Shown: positions 7,775-17,824 of the stretch, piece by piece
How positions within the stretch are numbered: position 1 is the stretch's first letter
Layout: every line of letters begins with the position of its first letter
Assembly (NCBI RefSeq): GCF_002276045.1
Contig: NZ_NQMR01000007.1
Coordinates: 41,733 to 105,732 of the forward strand
Reading direction: 5' to 3'
Length of the DNA stretch: 64,000 bases
DNA from: Pseudoalteromonas sp. NBT06-2
Lineage (GTDB): Bacteria; Pseudomonadota; Gammaproteobacteria; Enterobacterales; Alteromonadaceae
Position numbers and translations under genes: made by a program
Notes under the pieces: model-generated
What the model was told of the DNA's origin: nothing
Seen by the model: the letters and a program-made list of their open reading frames with translations, nothing else
Databases searched by the model: none

Positions 7775-9067
7775 TTATACTTTTTCAAGCAAGGTTCTTG
7801 CTACTGTACGCATACCTAATGTCGTAGCACCCGCAGCCCATTGTGGACCTGCATTATTTTCAAAACACGCAGCTAAATCAATATGCACCCAACCTTGACC
7901 TTCATTACCCACAAAACGAGATAAGAAACCCGCTGCGTTTGAAGCACCACCAAAACCACCACCTTTTTGTGAACGGCTATTTGCAGTATCAGCATATGGG
8001 GATGGACATTTATCCTGATGCCATTTTTCAAGCGGCAAAGGCCACGCGGCTTCAAATTCATCTGACGCAAAGTCTTCAACTTCACGTACCAATGTTTTAT
8101 CTAAGCCAAATAATGCGTTGTATTCTTGGCCTACAGCCATTAACGCTGCACCAGTTAATGTTGCAGCATCAATAATAAGTGGTGCACCTGTTTCAGTTGC
8201 AGCCATTAAACCATCTGCTAATACTAAACGTCCTTCAGCATCAGTATTTAAAATTTCAACTGTCGTGCCATTTTTATAAGTTAGGATATCACCTAACTTA
8301 TAAGCATTACCTGAAATTAAATTTTCAGCACAACATAAAAATAGTTTAATGCGCTTATCAATACCACGGTTAATTGCTAATGCTAAACCAGCAGTTACAG
8401 TACCTGCACCGCCCATATCACATTTCATTGTAGCCATGCCTTCACTAGCTTTAATTGAATAACCACCCGAATCAAATGTGATACCTTTGCCCACTAATGC
8501 AGCTGCAACGGGTGCATTTTCATCGCCTGTAGGGTTGTAATCTAATTCTAATAATACAGGCTTACGATCACTACCACGACCCACAGCATGAATACCAATC
8601 CATTGTGCTTCTAATAAAGCATCACCTTTAATAATTTGATAACTGACATATTCAGGTGCTAACGATTGAATAAATTCAGCTGCTTTTTCAGCTAAGCTTT
8701 CAGGATAAATATCTTCAGCAGAGCCATTTATGACTTTACGAGCAAATAATGCAGATATTTTTAATGAACTTAGTTCTTTTAAATCTGACTGTGCATTATC
8801 AACAAAAGCAACACCGTCTTGCGCTTTTGGGCTGACAAAACCTTGATAAAAAGCCCATTGACTCTCTGTACACCAAGCCTCACCTTTGAGTTCTACTTCT
8901 TTAATACCCTGTCCAGCTAAAGAGCGTGCTGCTTTTTGTACATTCTTTAATGTTTCATTCTCTGATAAATGTACCAAAGCGCCGTCATTATCAAATGACA
9001 AGTTTACACTGCACCAATGTGCTGCAGGTGCTTGTTCTGTTAATCTTACAATCATTTTTTCGCTCAT
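7775..9067 (-). CDS. pepB: peptidase B (M17 leucyl aminopeptidase family)
   Basis: 430 residues from MSEKMIVRL. The M17 signature NTDAEGRLVLADGL is near residue 277. Upstream metal and active-site motifs are ALVGKGITFDSGGYSIK and MATMKCDMGGAGTV. Length and N-terminus match the short PepB type rather than the about 500-residue PepA. It releases N-terminal residues from peptides using a dinuclear metal centre in the cytoplasm. The start at 9067 is preferred over 9073 because GAGA is 7 nt upstream of it. Confidence 0.88.
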   Translation of the reverse strand: MSEKMIVRLTEQAPAAHWCSVNLSFDNDGALVHLSENETLKNVQKAARSLAGQGIKEVELKGEAWCTESQWAFYQGFVSPKAQDGVAFVDNAQSDLKELSSLKISALFARKVINGSAEDIYPESLAEKAAEFIQSLAPEYVSYQIIKGDALLEAQWIGIHAVGRGSDRKPVLLELDYNPTGDENAPVAAALVGKGITFDSGGYSIKASEGMATMKCDMGGAGTVTAGLALAINRGIDKRIKLFLCCAENLISGNAYKLGDILTYKNGTTVEILNTDAEGRLVLADGLMAATETGAPLIIDAATLTGAALMAVGQEYNALFGLDKTLVREVEDFASDEFEAAWPLPLEKWHQDKCPSPYADTANSRSQKGGGFGGASNAAGFLSRFVGNEGQGWVHIDLAACFENNAGPQWAAGATTLGMRTVARTLLEKV

Positions 9068-9146
9068 TTGCATTTCTCTTGCATTTTTGAAGTGACGAAA
9101 GTGTACTATATTGCGCTAAGCTACCAAAATAATTGAGACTAAATAA

Positions 9147-9869
9147 ATGAAATTTAGTAGTACTTTAGGATCTGCCACTTTAATTAAGCGTTATAAACGA
9201 TTTTTGGCCGACATAACTTTACCTGATGGTGAAGTGAGAACCATACATTGTGCTAATACAGGTGCGATGACTGGCTGCGCAGAACCTGGCTTTAAGGTTT
9301 ATTACTCTACAAGTGATAATTTAAAAAGAAAATACCCTAATAGTTTAGAGCTTTGCCAAAATAATGCTGGAGATATGATTTGTGTCAATACAACCTTAGC
9401 CAATAAAATTGTCAGTGAAGGCATAAATGATAATAAAATCCCTGAACTAAATGGATATGCTACCCTACAACAAGAAGTAAAATATGGTGCTGAAAATAGC
9501 CGCATTGATCTATTATTAACAGATGAAAATCGTGCTAATTGTTATATAGAAATAAAAAGTGTCACACTTTTAGGCCAAGGTACACAGTATAATGACCAAG
9601 GCTATTTTCCTGATGCTGTCACAACTCGAGGTCAAAAGCATTTAAGAGAGCTTATAAATATGACCCAGCAAGGGTATAGAGCTGTTTTATTATTTTTAGT
9701 GCAACATCAAGGTATCAAAAAATTATCTCCCGCTAGGCATGTAGATGAAAAATATGCTGATGGGATAAAGCAAGCTTTAGATGCAGGTGTCGAGATTTTA
9801 TGCTACAACACAGATATAGATGTAAATAATATTGTGGTCAATAAATCATTACCATTTTTACCTGTATAA
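9147..9869 (+). CDS. sfsA: sugar fermentation stimulation protein SfsA
   Basis: 240 residues. It matches SfsA across its length: [12 protein letters not shown], then [15 protein letters not shown], then the nuclease-like core RIDLLLTD and [10 protein letters not shown], and the late motif [16 protein letters not shown]. The family is proposed to bind DNA. Its cellular role is not well established; maltose gene stimulation was reported in E. coli. It stands first in the conserved block running to panC, 222 nt before dksA. Confidence 0.93.
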   Translation: MKFSSTLGSATLIKRYKRFLADITLPDGEVRTIHCANTGAMTGCAEPGFKVYYSTSDNLKRKYPNSLELCQNNAGDMICVNTTLANKIVSEGINDNKIPELNGYATLQQEVKYGAENSRIDLLLTDENRANCYIEIKSVTLLGQGTQYNDQGYFPDAVTTRGQKHLRELINMTQQGYRAVLLFLVQHQGIKKLSPARHVDEKYADGIKQALDAGVEILCYNTDIDVNNIVVNKSLPFLPV

Positions 9870-10090
9870 AGAACAAAGTTAACATCAAATTAATTGTGAT
9901 TTTCTGTAATAACAAAAACAATGACTTACAGAATATTGTTTAAAGTTCAATCAAATTTAAATGTTTATTTTTAAAAAGATATTCGATAATTTAGCTTTAA
10001 ATCGAAAAAACCTTGCTAATAGGTTGAGTTCTTGCTATTTATAGCCGCCGAATTTATATCGGGATTGAGAATAAGGATTAGGAGTCAGAT

Positions 10091-10531
10091 ATGGCAGAGC
10101 AAAAAAAATCAAGTCAATACGCTTACGCGGATATCGCACCGTATCAAGAAACACCTGGTGAAGAGTACATGAGCGATGATCAAGTAGCTCACTTTAAAAA
10201 CATTCTTGCTACTTGGCGTACTCAATTACGAGAAGAAGTTGACCGTACAAAAAATCATATGCAAGATGAAGCTGCAAACTTCCCAGATCCAGTAGATCGA
10301 GCTGCTCAGGAAGAAGAATTTTCTTTAGAATTACGAACTCGTGATCGCGAACGTAAATTAATCAAGAAAATTGAAAAAACGCTTAAGTTAATCGAAGAAG
10401 ATGATTTTGGTTTCTGTAATTCATGTGGTATTGAGATAGGTATTCGCCGTTTAGAAGCCCGTCCAACAGCTGACTTATGTGTAGACTGTAAAACGCTTGC
10501 TGAAATTAAAGAAAAGCAAGCTGGTCATTAA
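10091..10531 (+). CDS. dksA: RNA polymerase-binding transcription factor DksA
   Basis: 146 residues. An N-terminal coiled-coil region carries the tip motif [14 protein letters not shown], with the two acidic residues known in DksA. It is followed by a complete C4 zinc finger, C-NS-C, 17 residues, C-VD-C (residues about 114-136). DksA binds in the RNA polymerase secondary channel and acts with ppGpp in the stringent response. AGGAG is 6 nt before the ATG. A 221 nt upstream gap without an ORF probably contains its own promoter. Confidence 0.96.
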   Translation: MAEQKKSSQYAYADIAPYQETPGEEYMSDDQVAHFKNILATWRTQLREEVDRTKNHMQDEAANFPDPVDRAAQEEEFSLELRTRDRERKLIKKIEKTLKLIEEDDFGFCNSCGIEIGIRRLEARPTADLCVDCKTLAEIKEKQAGH

Positions 10532-10549
10532 CAATAATTTATCAATTAC

Positions 10550-11476
10550 TTGAATAGTTTATTATCAGGGGCATATCGAGGTCGATTTGCCCCCTCGCCT
10601 TCTGGACCTCTTCATTTTGGTTCTCTTATAGCTGCTCTTGCCAGCTTTTTAGATGCCAAATCCCAATTTGGTAAATGGTTAGTTCGTATTGAAGATATTG
10701 ATACACCGCGTAGCGTTAAAGGTGCCAGTGATTTAATATTAAAAACGCTTGATGCTTATGGAATGAACTGGGACGAAGAAGTTTGCTACCAAAGTAAGCA
10801 ACTCGAATTTTATCAACATCATTTAGAAGTACTGTTAAATGAGAATCAACTTTACGCCTGCCAATGTACTCGAAAGCAAATTAAAGCTTTAGGAGGCACA
10901 TACAATAACACTTGTAGAGATATTAACTTACCATTAGAAAATCAAACAATACGTATTAAACAAAATCATCCAGTAAATCAATTTAACGATACAATTCAAG
11001 GCAAGGTTTTAATATCCCAATCATTTGCGACAGAAGATTACATCTTAAAAAGGCGAGATGGTTTATTTGCTTATCAATTGGTTGTTGTACTTGATGATAT
11101 AAACCAAGATATTACGCATATTGTTCGCGGTGCGGACTTATTAGAGCCAACAGTAAGACAAATTTATTTGTTTGATAAGTTTAATAAAAACGTCCCTAAT
11201 TTTGCACATGTACCTTTAGCTGTAGCTGAACCAGGCTTTAAACTCTCAAAACAAAATTATGCTCAAGCAATTGATATCACAAAACCACAGTTAGCACTGT
11301 ATGATGCTTTACGATTTTTAGGTCAAAATCCTCCTTTCGATTTACTAAACCTAAAAGTAGATGAATTGATTCGTTGGGCTGTTTCCAACTGGAATATTAC
11401 ATCAGTGCCTAAAGTAAACGAAATTCAACTTGTTAAAGATGAAAACTCACCACAATGTCAATTTTTAGCCCTTTAG
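10550..11476 (+). CDS. gluQ: glutamyl-Q tRNA(Asp) synthetase
   Basis: 308 residues. GRFAPSPSGPLHFGSL is the class I HIGH-type motif. The zinc site CQCTRKQI with YNNTCRD is typical of GluQ-RS, and KLSKQ is the KMSKS-like motif. There is no anticodon-binding domain, as expected. It attaches glutamate to queuosine in tRNA(Asp). The start appears to be TTG at 10550 because no ATG or GTG precedes the conserved YRGRFAPSPSG in frame. No Shine-Dalgarno is visible, so coupling to dksA, which ends 18 nt upstream, is likely. Confidence 0.9.
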   Translation: MNSLLSGAYRGRFAPSPSGPLHFGSLIAALASFLDAKSQFGKWLVRIEDIDTPRSVKGASDLILKTLDAYGMNWDEEVCYQSKQLEFYQHHLEVLLNENQLYACQCTRKQIKALGGTYNNTCRDINLPLENQTIRIKQNHPVNQFNDTIQGKVLISQSFATEDYILKRRDGLFAYQLVVVLDDINQDITHIVRGADLLEPTVRQIYLFDKFNKNVPNFAHVPLAVAEPGFKLSKQNYAQAIDITKPQLALYDALRFLGQNPPFDLLNLKVDELIRWAVSNWNITSVPKVNEIQLVKDENSPQCQFLAL

Positions 11477-11605
11477 CAAAAAATCAAGGTCATGAGCTAT
11501 ATTTAATCAGTTTACTCCGGTTTACACTTAAATTTTAAGTTGCTCTGGTATATGATACCCCCCTTAAATTAAGATATTATTTCACTATGCATTAGGAGAC
11601 TTGTT

Positions 11606-13057
11606 ATTATTTCCAAAATATTTGATTTTTGCCGTAAAGTTGTCGGGCAAAATGGACAAAAAAAAACCGAAGATCAATCTCAGGAAGTAAGAAGTATGGG
11701 TTCTCCTCACGTTATTGAACGCTCAGATCACGGCGTATCTCGAAAAAGCTTTAGCCCAAACGCACTTAAAGTTTTATATCGCCTTAAAGATGGTGGTTAT
11801 GACGCCTATTTAGTTGGAGGTTGTATTCGTGATGCTCTATTAGGCATAGAACCAAAAGATTTTGATGTTGTAACCAATGCCACTCCAGAACAAATAAAAA
11901 AGCAATTTCGAAACTGTCGTTTAATCGGTCGTCGCTTTCGCTTGGCACATATTGTATTTGGTCGAGAAGTAATCGAAGTTGCTACTATGCGTGGTCACCA
12001 TGATGCCCCTGAAGATAAAAATCAAGTAAGTCAATCAAGTGAGCAAGGCCAACTATTACGCGACAATGTATACGGTAGTATCGAGGAAGATGCAGAACGT
12101 CGAGATTTCTCTATAAACGCTTTATATTATTCTGTAAAAGACTTTAGTATTCTTGATTTTGCTGGTGGTATGCAAGCCATTAAAAATCGCAGAATTGAAT
12201 TAATAGGTGATCCAGAAACACGTTACCGTGAAGACCCTGTTCGCATGTTACGTGCTATTCGTTTTGCAACAAAACTAGATATGACCATATCACCTGAAAC
12301 AGAAGCGCCAATATATGAACTTGCGTCTTTATTAGGTAATATTCCATCAGCACGTTTATTTGAAGAATGCCTAAAGTTATTTTTAAACGGAAAAGCTGAA
12401 CGGAACTTTTTATTATTGAGAAAGTACGGTTTATTCAAAGAATTATTCCCTGCGCTTGACACTTTAATTGAAGCATCTCCGGAGGGAGATGAGTTTAAAC
12501 TCACTAAACAAATGTTTATTAATACAGATAAGCGCATCAATGCAGATAAAAAAGTAACGCCTGCTTATATTTTTGCAGTATTACATTGGTATCCATTACA
12601 AAACCGCTGCACTAAGCTAATGGCCGAACAAAAACAAGCTGAATATGAAATATTCAACCTTGCAATTAACCAAATTTTTTCTGAAAGTTCAAAGCATATT
12701 GCAGTACCAAAACGCTTTACTTTAGGTGCCCGTGATATTTGGCATATTCAGCAGCGTATGCCTAGACGCACAGGTCAACGTCCATTTAGATTAACGCAAC
12801 AACCAAGGTTCAGAGCATCTTATGACTTCTTATTATTAAGAGCTAATATCTCTGGTGGTTCACTTGTTGAACTTGCAGATTGGTGGACAGGTTATATCGA
12901 TAAAGATGCACAAGTTCAAAAGCAAATGGTGCAAGACTTTAGCAGCCCTAAAAACTCTGATGACCCAGATAAACCAAAAAAACGCCGCAGACCACGCCGT
13001 CGTAAACCTGCAAATGGCAATGCGCAAAATAACAATGAAAATAAGTCTGTAGAATAA
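11606..13057 (+). CDS. pcnB: poly(A) polymerase I, probable AUU start
   Basis: 483 residues if started at ATT 11606. AGGAG at 11594-11598 is 7 nt before this codon. The in-frame extension upstream of the first ATG (11696) reads FDFCRKVVGQNG, matching the E. coli PcnB N-terminus (FCRKVL) at the same distance from the start. E. coli pcnB is itself reported to start at AUU. Nucleotidyltransferase motifs LVGGCIRDALLGIEPKDFDVVTNATPEQ and EDAERRDFSINAL follow. The C-terminus is basic (KKRRRPRRRKPANG). It adds 3' poly(A) tails that promote RNA decay. The stop overlaps the folK start by one base. Confidence 0.93.
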   Translation: MISKIFDFCRKVVGQNGQKKTEDQSQEVRSMGSPHVIERSDHGVSRKSFSPNALKVLYRLKDGGYDAYLVGGCIRDALLGIEPKDFDVVTNATPEQIKKQFRNCRLIGRRFRLAHIVFGREVIEVATMRGHHDAPEDKNQVSQSSEQGQLLRDNVYGSIEEDAERRDFSINALYYSVKDFSILDFAGGMQAIKNRRIELIGDPETRYREDPVRMLRAIRFATKLDMTISPETEAPIYELASLLGNIPSARLFEECLKLFLNGKAERNFLLLRKYGLFKELFPALDTLIEASPEGDEFKLTKQMFINTDKRINADKKVTPAYIFAVLHWYPLQNRCTKLMAEQKQAEYEIFNLAINQIFSESSKHIAVPKRFTLGARDIWHIQQRMPRRTGQRPFRLTQQPRFRASYDFLLLRANISGGSLVELADWWTGYIDKDAQVQKQMVQDFSSPKNSDDPDKPKKRRRPRRRKPANGNAQNNNENKSVE

Positions 13058-13548
13058 TGTCACTATATCAAACTGTTTACTTAGGTTTAGGGGCCAACCT
13101 TAATGACCCTATAGACCAAATTCATCACGCTATAGCTGCATTAAAAGCATTACCTGATACTAACTCTGAAGTTAAGGTTTCTACTTTATATAGTAGTAAA
13201 CCTATGGGCCCGCAAGATCAGCCTGACTATGTTAATGCCGTTGCTTGTATTCATACAAGGTTGCAACCTTTAGATTTATTAGCGCTCACACAAAAAATTG
13301 AGCTTGATTTAGGCCGAATTAGAAAAGACGAACGCTGGGGCCCAAGAACACTCGATATAGACATTCTATTATTTGGAGAACAAGTATTAAATTTACCAAC
13401 CTTATCCGTACCTCACTATGATATGAAATTAAGAGAATTTGTGATATATCCATTACTAGAAATTGCACCTAACTTGCTTATGCCAGATGGTTTAGCAATT
13501 AAAGAATTACAAAACACAGTGCCATTAAATGGCCTAACAAAAATTTAG
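13057..13548 (+). CDS. folK: 2-amino-4-hydroxy-6-hydroxymethyldihydropteridine diphosphokinase
   Basis: 163 residues. HPPK motifs: YLGLGANLNDP at the N-terminus, the loop YSSKPMGPQDQPDYVNAV, and the signature DERWGPRTLDIDILLFG (near residues 90-106). It transfers pyrophosphate from ATP to the pterin in folate synthesis. The ATG overlaps the pcnB stop (TAATG), so translation is coupled. panB follows after 34 nt. Confidence 0.95.
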   Translation: MSLYQTVYLGLGANLNDPIDQIHHAIAALKALPDTNSEVKVSTLYSSKPMGPQDQPDYVNAVACIHTRLQPLDLLALTQKIELDLGRIRKDERWGPRTLDIDILLFGEQVLNLPTLSVPHYDMKLREFVIYPLLEIAPNLLMPDGLAIKELQNTVPLNGLTKI

Positions 13549-13582
13549 TTTTAGACTTTTGAATAAAAAATAGAGAACAAAA

Positions 13583-14377
13583 ATGTCAAAAATCACTGTA
13601 TCGACTTTAAGAAAAATGAAAAATGAAGGCACTAAAATAGGTGCTTTGACTGCTTATGATGCCAGCTTTTCCAGCTTGTTTGCAGACAATGGCGTTCATG
13701 TTTTATTAGTTGGCGATTCAATGGGTATGGTATTGCAAGGCGGTACTGATACTTTAGCTGTGACAAATCAAGATATTGCTTATCATACTAAATGTGTCCG
13801 TGCTGGCGCACCAAATACTTTTGTTATTGCTGATATGCCTTTTATGACTTATTCAAATGTTGCCGACACGTGTAGAAATGCTGCAGAACTAATGCGCGCT
13901 GGTGCTAATATGGTTAAGTTAGAAGGCGGCGAATGGCTTTATGACTCAGTCACAGCGTTAACACAACAAGGTATTCCTGTGTGCGGCCATTTAGGCTTAA
14001 CACCACAATCTGTTCATGTTTTTGGTGGTTTTAAAATTCAAGGTCGTGAACAAGAACAAGCGCAAAACATGATAAGTGATGCTAAAGCCCTAGAGAAAGC
14101 TGGTGCACAATTATTAGTATTAGAGTGTATCCCCTCCTCTTTGGCAGAACGTATCACTAACGAAATTAACATTCCTACAATTGGCATAGGTGCTGGTAAC
14201 CTGACTGATGGCCAAATATTAGTAATGCATGATTTAGTTGGTATTTCAGCAGGTTATATTCCAAAGTTCTCTAAAAACTTTTTATTAGAAGCAGGCAATA
14301 TGCCTGATGCAGTAAAAAAATATATGGCTGATGTAGCAAGCGGAGTATTTCCTGCAAAAGAGCATGAATTCAGCTAA
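13583..14377 (+). CDS. panB: 3-methyl-2-oxobutanoate hydroxymethyltransferase
   Basis: 264 residues. It matches PanB throughout: [16 protein letters not shown], then [52 protein letters not shown] and PTIGIGAG. It makes ketopantoate from alpha-ketoisovalerate with methylenetetrahydrofolate. That fits its position right after folK. panC follows after 120 nt that contain a hairpin with a weak T-run. Confidence 0.96.
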   Translation: MSKITVSTLRKMKNEGTKIGALTAYDASFSSLFADNGVHVLLVGDSMGMVLQGGTDTLAVTNQDIAYHTKCVRAGAPNTFVIADMPFMTYSNVADTCRNAAELMRAGANMVKLEGGEWLYDSVTALTQQGIPVCGHLGLTPQSVHVFGGFKIQGREQEQAQNMISDAKALEKAGAQLLVLECIPSSLAERITNEINIPTIGIGAGNLTDGQILVMHDLVGISAGYIPKFSKNFLLEAGNMPDAVKKYMADVASGVFPAKEHEFS

Positions 14378-14434
14378 TAGATCTGCTAGATATTTCTATT
14401 AAGGTCACTTCGTGACACCTTATGATTTAAATAC

Positions 14435-14460
14435 CCCCAAAACTATTTTGGGGTTTACTT
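14435..14460 (+). terminator. terminator or attenuator between panB and panC
   Basis: CCCCAAAA (14435-14442), loop CTA, TTTTGGGG (14446-14453), then TTTACTTC. The stem is strong but the T-run is short, so it may only reduce read-through into panC. A second small hairpin, GTCAC-TTC-GTGAC, precedes it near 14404. Confidence 0.6.
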
Positions 14461-14497
14461 CAATTAATTTCTTTTATTATCATTTCAGGAAAAAAAC

Positions 14498-15358
14498 GTG
14501 AAAACGATCACTGAAATTTCAGCTTTGCGTCAGCAAATTAAAATTTGGAAACAAAGTGGCTTAACTGTCGCTTTCGTACCAACAATGGGAAACTTGCATC
14601 AAGGCCATTTTTCTTTAGTTGAAAAAGCAAAAACAGTTGCTGATAAAGTAGTTGCGAGTATTTTTATAAATCCAATGCAATTTAGCGCCAATGAAGATTT
14701 AGACAGCTACCCTAGAACGCTAGATCAAGATCAGCAAGGCCTAAAAGCTTTAGGCACAGATTTATTATTTACGCCTACTCCGGGTATTATTTACCCTAAA
14801 GGCTTAGATGCACAAAGTTTTGTAGAAGTACCAGGCGTATCTGAAGGACACTGTGCAGGTACACGTCCAGATCACTTTAGAGGTGTATCTACCGTTGTAT
14901 GTAAACTGTTTAATCTAGTACAACCTGATATTGCGTGTTTTGGTGAAAAAGACTTTCAACAGCTACAAGTTATTCGCACTATGGTTGAAGACTTATCCAT
15001 GCCAATTGAAATCATAGGTGTATCAACTAAACGTGAAGATTCAGGTTTAGCTAAAAGTTCTAGAAACGGTTATTTAACTGCAGAACAAAAAGATATTGCT
15101 AAAGTATTATATGCTAGCCTACAGCGCACTCATAAAGCATTAGTCGCTGGTGATCGTGATTATACATCTTTGATTAAATCAGCTAAAAATACATTATCTG
15201 AAGCGGGCTTAAAGCCAGACTATTTTAATATTTGTAATAAAGCTGATTTAAAAATTGCAGCTCCTGATTGTAATAGTTTCGTTATTTTAGCCGCCGCCTT
15301 TTTAGGTTCTGTTCGTTTAATTGATAACATACAAGTTGATATAAATGACTTAGTTTAA
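14498..15358 (+). CDS. panC: pantothenate synthetase
   Basis: 286 residues. PanC motifs: [16 protein letters not shown] (HIGH-like), [22 protein letters not shown] and SSRNGYL (KMSKS-like region). It joins pantoate and beta-alanine using ATP. No panD is next to it. The beta-alanine source in this genome is probably the PLP enzyme encoded at 53340-54983. It converges on the hydrolase gene at 15386 with a 27 nt gap. Confidence 0.96.
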   Translation: MKTITEISALRQQIKIWKQSGLTVAFVPTMGNLHQGHFSLVEKAKTVADKVVASIFINPMQFSANEDLDSYPRTLDQDQQGLKALGTDLLFTPTPGIIYPKGLDAQSFVEVPGVSEGHCAGTRPDHFRGVSTVVCKLFNLVQPDIACFGEKDFQQLQVIRTMVEDLSMPIEIIGVSTKREDSGLAKSSRNGYLTAEQKDIAKVLYASLQRTHKALVAGDRDYTSLIKSAKNTLSEAGLKPDYFNICNKADLKIAAPDCNSFVILAAAFLGSVRLIDNIQVDINDLV

Positions 15359-15385
15359 CTTTTATATCTTTCTTTGTTTTTTAAC

Positions 15386-16576
15386 TCAGTTACTCTTTAA
15401 TACCCACTCTAAAACCTGAATCATGTCATTAAATCTAGGGTTAAAAGTTAAGCGTGAATGGGCTTTATCTGGTTCTTGATAGCCCCAAGCTGAGTACCAA
15501 ATATCGCCTTTTTTATAGCATTTTCTAAATGCAGTATCCGTTTGGCCATTATCACAAATTCTAAAACCTGATTGAAAACCAAAATAAGTATTATCAGGCT
15601 TAAATAAAACCCCCATATGTGAATAGTTACTTACTTGATATTTATTATATTTATCTGAATATACAACAATACGATTATCATTTACTTCTGGTTTATTACC
15701 AAACCAAATGAGCTTTGAATTTTTATGGGTAAATTTTTGATTAAAATACCTTGCAACTGCTAATACATCTACAACTGAATCAGTTTCACTTAATACCATA
15801 AATACAGGTTTCGAAAACACATATTGCTCAAGTTGATTCTGCACATCTCTACTTGTGTAATAGTATTGTGCAAATGCATTACTAGGTACCGGTGAATATC
15901 GCGCAATATTTTTCATTCTATTTGGTGATTTTAGCCAAAGCCAAGGTTCATACCAAGGCAATATAGGGCTAAATCGAGCGAGTTTAGTTTTTGCTTTAAA
16001 TGCTGGTGAAAATAAAACTAATCCTTTTATAGCATCATCCACTAAAGCAGCACTTGTCACTAAATTAGCGCCTGTTGAAAACCCACCCAGATATACATTA
16101 TCAACCTGTGCTTTTAAGGCATTGATTTGTATATCAACCAACCTAACCCAAGTCTTTGATGAAACAGATAATAAATCAGCAGGGCGAGAGCCGTGACCAG
16201 GTAATAATAATACTCTGACTAAAAAACCTTGCTTGCTCAACTCTTGTGCAATATCTGAAAAATAATAAGGTGAATCGCCTAAACCATGTACTAATAAAAT
16301 ACCTTTAGATTTCTTTTCATTTAAGTTCTGATGCGGTAAAAGCTCAAAAGGTGCATTAAATTTAAGCTCTTTGGTTCTATTTTTTGTTAAAAATACGCGG
16401 TTATCGGTTAACCAGTTTTTAGTTGCTATTTGATATGCTTCAAAACTCTTAAACTCTATTGGTAACTGGCTTTGCGATTTTTGGTATAATGCATGGTTAG
16501 GCACATTATTTTGTGCACACCCCAATTGCATAATCATTAAACTTGCTATAATTAAACGAGCTAATAAACCTATCAT
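15386..16576 (-). CDS. lipoprotein-like alpha/beta hydrolase
   Basis: 396 residues from MIGLLARL; a GTG five codons upstream (16591) is the alternative start. The N-terminus is hydrophobic and ends at LGCAQ, a degenerate lipobox. The hydrolase core shows VHGLGDSPYYFSDIA (oxyanion region), LLPGHGSRPADLL and the nucleophile elbow GGFSTGAN. LSETDSVVD is a probable acid position. YSHMGVLF could supply the His. It is probably an envelope-located esterase or lipase. The substrate is unknown. It converges on panC. Confidence 0.65.
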   Translation of the reverse strand: MIGLLARLIIASLMIMQLGCAQNNVPNHALYQKSQSQLPIEFKSFEAYQIATKNWLTDNRVFLTKNRTKELKFNAPFELLPHQNLNEKKSKGILLVHGLGDSPYYFSDIAQELSKQGFLVRVLLLPGHGSRPADLLSVSSKTWVRLVDIQINALKAQVDNVYLGGFSTGANLVTSAALVDDAIKGLVLFSPAFKAKTKLARFSPILPWYEPWLWLKSPNRMKNIARYSPVPSNAFAQYYYTSRDVQNQLEQYVFSKPVFMVLSETDSVVDVLAVARYFNQKFTHKNSKLIWFGNKPEVNDNRIVVYSDKYNKYQVSNYSHMGVLFKPDNTYFGFQSGFRICDNGQTDTAFRKCYKKGDIWYSAWGYQEPDKAHSRLTFNPRFNDMIQVLEWVLKSN

Positions 16577-16591
16577 TTTTATTTTTAACAC

Positions 16592-16901
16592 AATGCGAAC
16601 ACTTACTCTATTTTTTTACTTTGGAAACAATCATATAATAATTAAAAAATAAATCTATTTTTATCACCTTAGATATATTGACTAAAAAGCGATCGTATAT
16701 ATACTTAAAATTAGCTTGAAAATACGTATAATATTTATGTAATACTTTATCGATGTAACACTTAATAATACCTCGTCCTGTTTTCATAAGTAATAGCACT
16801 ATCTTTCAGCAAAATCGCTGTTAAGTGCTGCGGCCTAATTTAACTAAATAAGTCGTTATCTTAGTAGCAAAAATTACTCTTGATTAATATAGGATCGAAC
16901 A
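16592..16901 (+). other. non-coding leader region of the cold-shock gene
   Basis: 310 bp between the divergent hydrolase and the cold-shock gene, very AT-rich, with no credible ORF. A small hairpin CAGC-AAAATC-GCTG lies about 85 nt before the csp start. Long structured 5' leaders are usual for cspA-type genes. I could not find a match to the E. coli cold-box sequence. Confidence 0.45.
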
Positions 16902-17111
16902 ATGTCAAATACTACTACTGGTACTGTAAAATGGTTTAATGAATCTAAAGGGTTTGGATTTATTGAACAAGAAAATGGCCCTGATGTTTTTGCCCATTTC
17001 AGCGCCATTGAAAGTACTGGTTTTAAAACGCTTGCCGAAGGTCAACGTGTACAGTTTACTGTTACTCAAGGTCAAAAAGGCCCTCAAGCAGAAAAAATCG
17101 TAGTAATCTAA
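16902..17111 (+). CDS. cold-shock domain protein (CspA family)
   Basis: 69 residues, the full CspA size. The RNA-binding motifs are [17 protein letters not shown] (RNP1 in KGFGFI) and DVFAHFSAI (RNP2-like). It is a cytoplasmic single-strand nucleic-acid chaperone. AGGATCG precedes the ATG. Which csp paralogue it is cannot be decided, so no symbol is given. Confidence 0.93.
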   Translation: MSNTTTGTVKWFNESKGFGFIEQENGPDVFAHFSAIESTGFKTLAEGQRVQFTVTQGQKGPQAEKIVVI

Positions 17112-17154
17112 ATTAATTTAAGGATTTTATAAACCTTAATATTAGATATCTAAT

Positions 17155-17184
17155 AAAAGGAAGCTAGCGAAGCTTCCTTTTTTA
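17155..17184 (+). terminator. terminator of the cold-shock gene
   Basis: GGAAGCT (17159-17165), loop AGCGA, AGCTTCC (17171-17177), then six T. Confidence 0.85.
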
Positions 17185-17488
17185 TAAGCTAAACCTTGTT
17201 TCTCTGATTTTTAGATTTTACAACAAAAAAACAGACATAGCGGGCGGTTGATTAAACTTAAAGCTCAATAATTAATTTTCATTATATGCAGATAATAACA
17301 TTGACTGCTCTAGATTTATTGAAGGTTTTTTTATATCAGAGTCTTTAGTGAGTAAGCTTTTATATATTGCGAGTAAGTTTTTTTCAATAATGTTTAGGAA
17401 AGAGCAGAGCCTGTATATATATCAGTACTGATATTTTCAATATCTATTTCCGCAGTAGCACTGGTATCATTATTTATACACTAGGCTA

Positions 17489-17752
17489 GGGACTGTTGAT
17501 CTTTCAAGATCACTTTTGTAGCGAATTGTTGGGGATTTATACAAGGCAGAGCCTTTGTAATGTGGTTATTCCAAATAAAAAGGCGATAACGCAGTAAAAA
17601 TCCCCAACAAACACTGTCCAAAGGATTCGGCTAAAAGCTTTTTATTCTTTGTTGAGTAGTATTTACTTAGAATGACTAGGCTACACATTACTGGCCGCGA
17701 CTAAAATGCTTTTATCTCGAACAAAATTTAACCCTGAAAGATCAACAACCCC
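17489..17752. repeat. nested palindromic element, type D
   Basis: The outer arms TGTTGATCTTTCA (about 17494) and TGAAAGATCAACA (about 17734) are inverted. Inner arms TTGTTGGGGATTT and AAATCCCCAACAA are also inverted. It is about 264 bp with no coding frame. The ends are unlike the TATACCC family, so this is a separate MITE-like element or repeat. Confidence 0.65.
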
Positions 17753-17824
17753 CTGCATCTATTATACAAAACAGTGATAAATATGATGAAAAAATTGTGA
17801 TTTGAGCTTCTTACTTGCTTGTCG

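Noticed and set aside
7843..8175. Plus-strand 110-codon frame within pepB
   Set aside because: It is antisense to a well-conserved gene and has no family resemblance. The same holds for opposite-strand frames within fba, pgk, tkt, gpsA and mpl.
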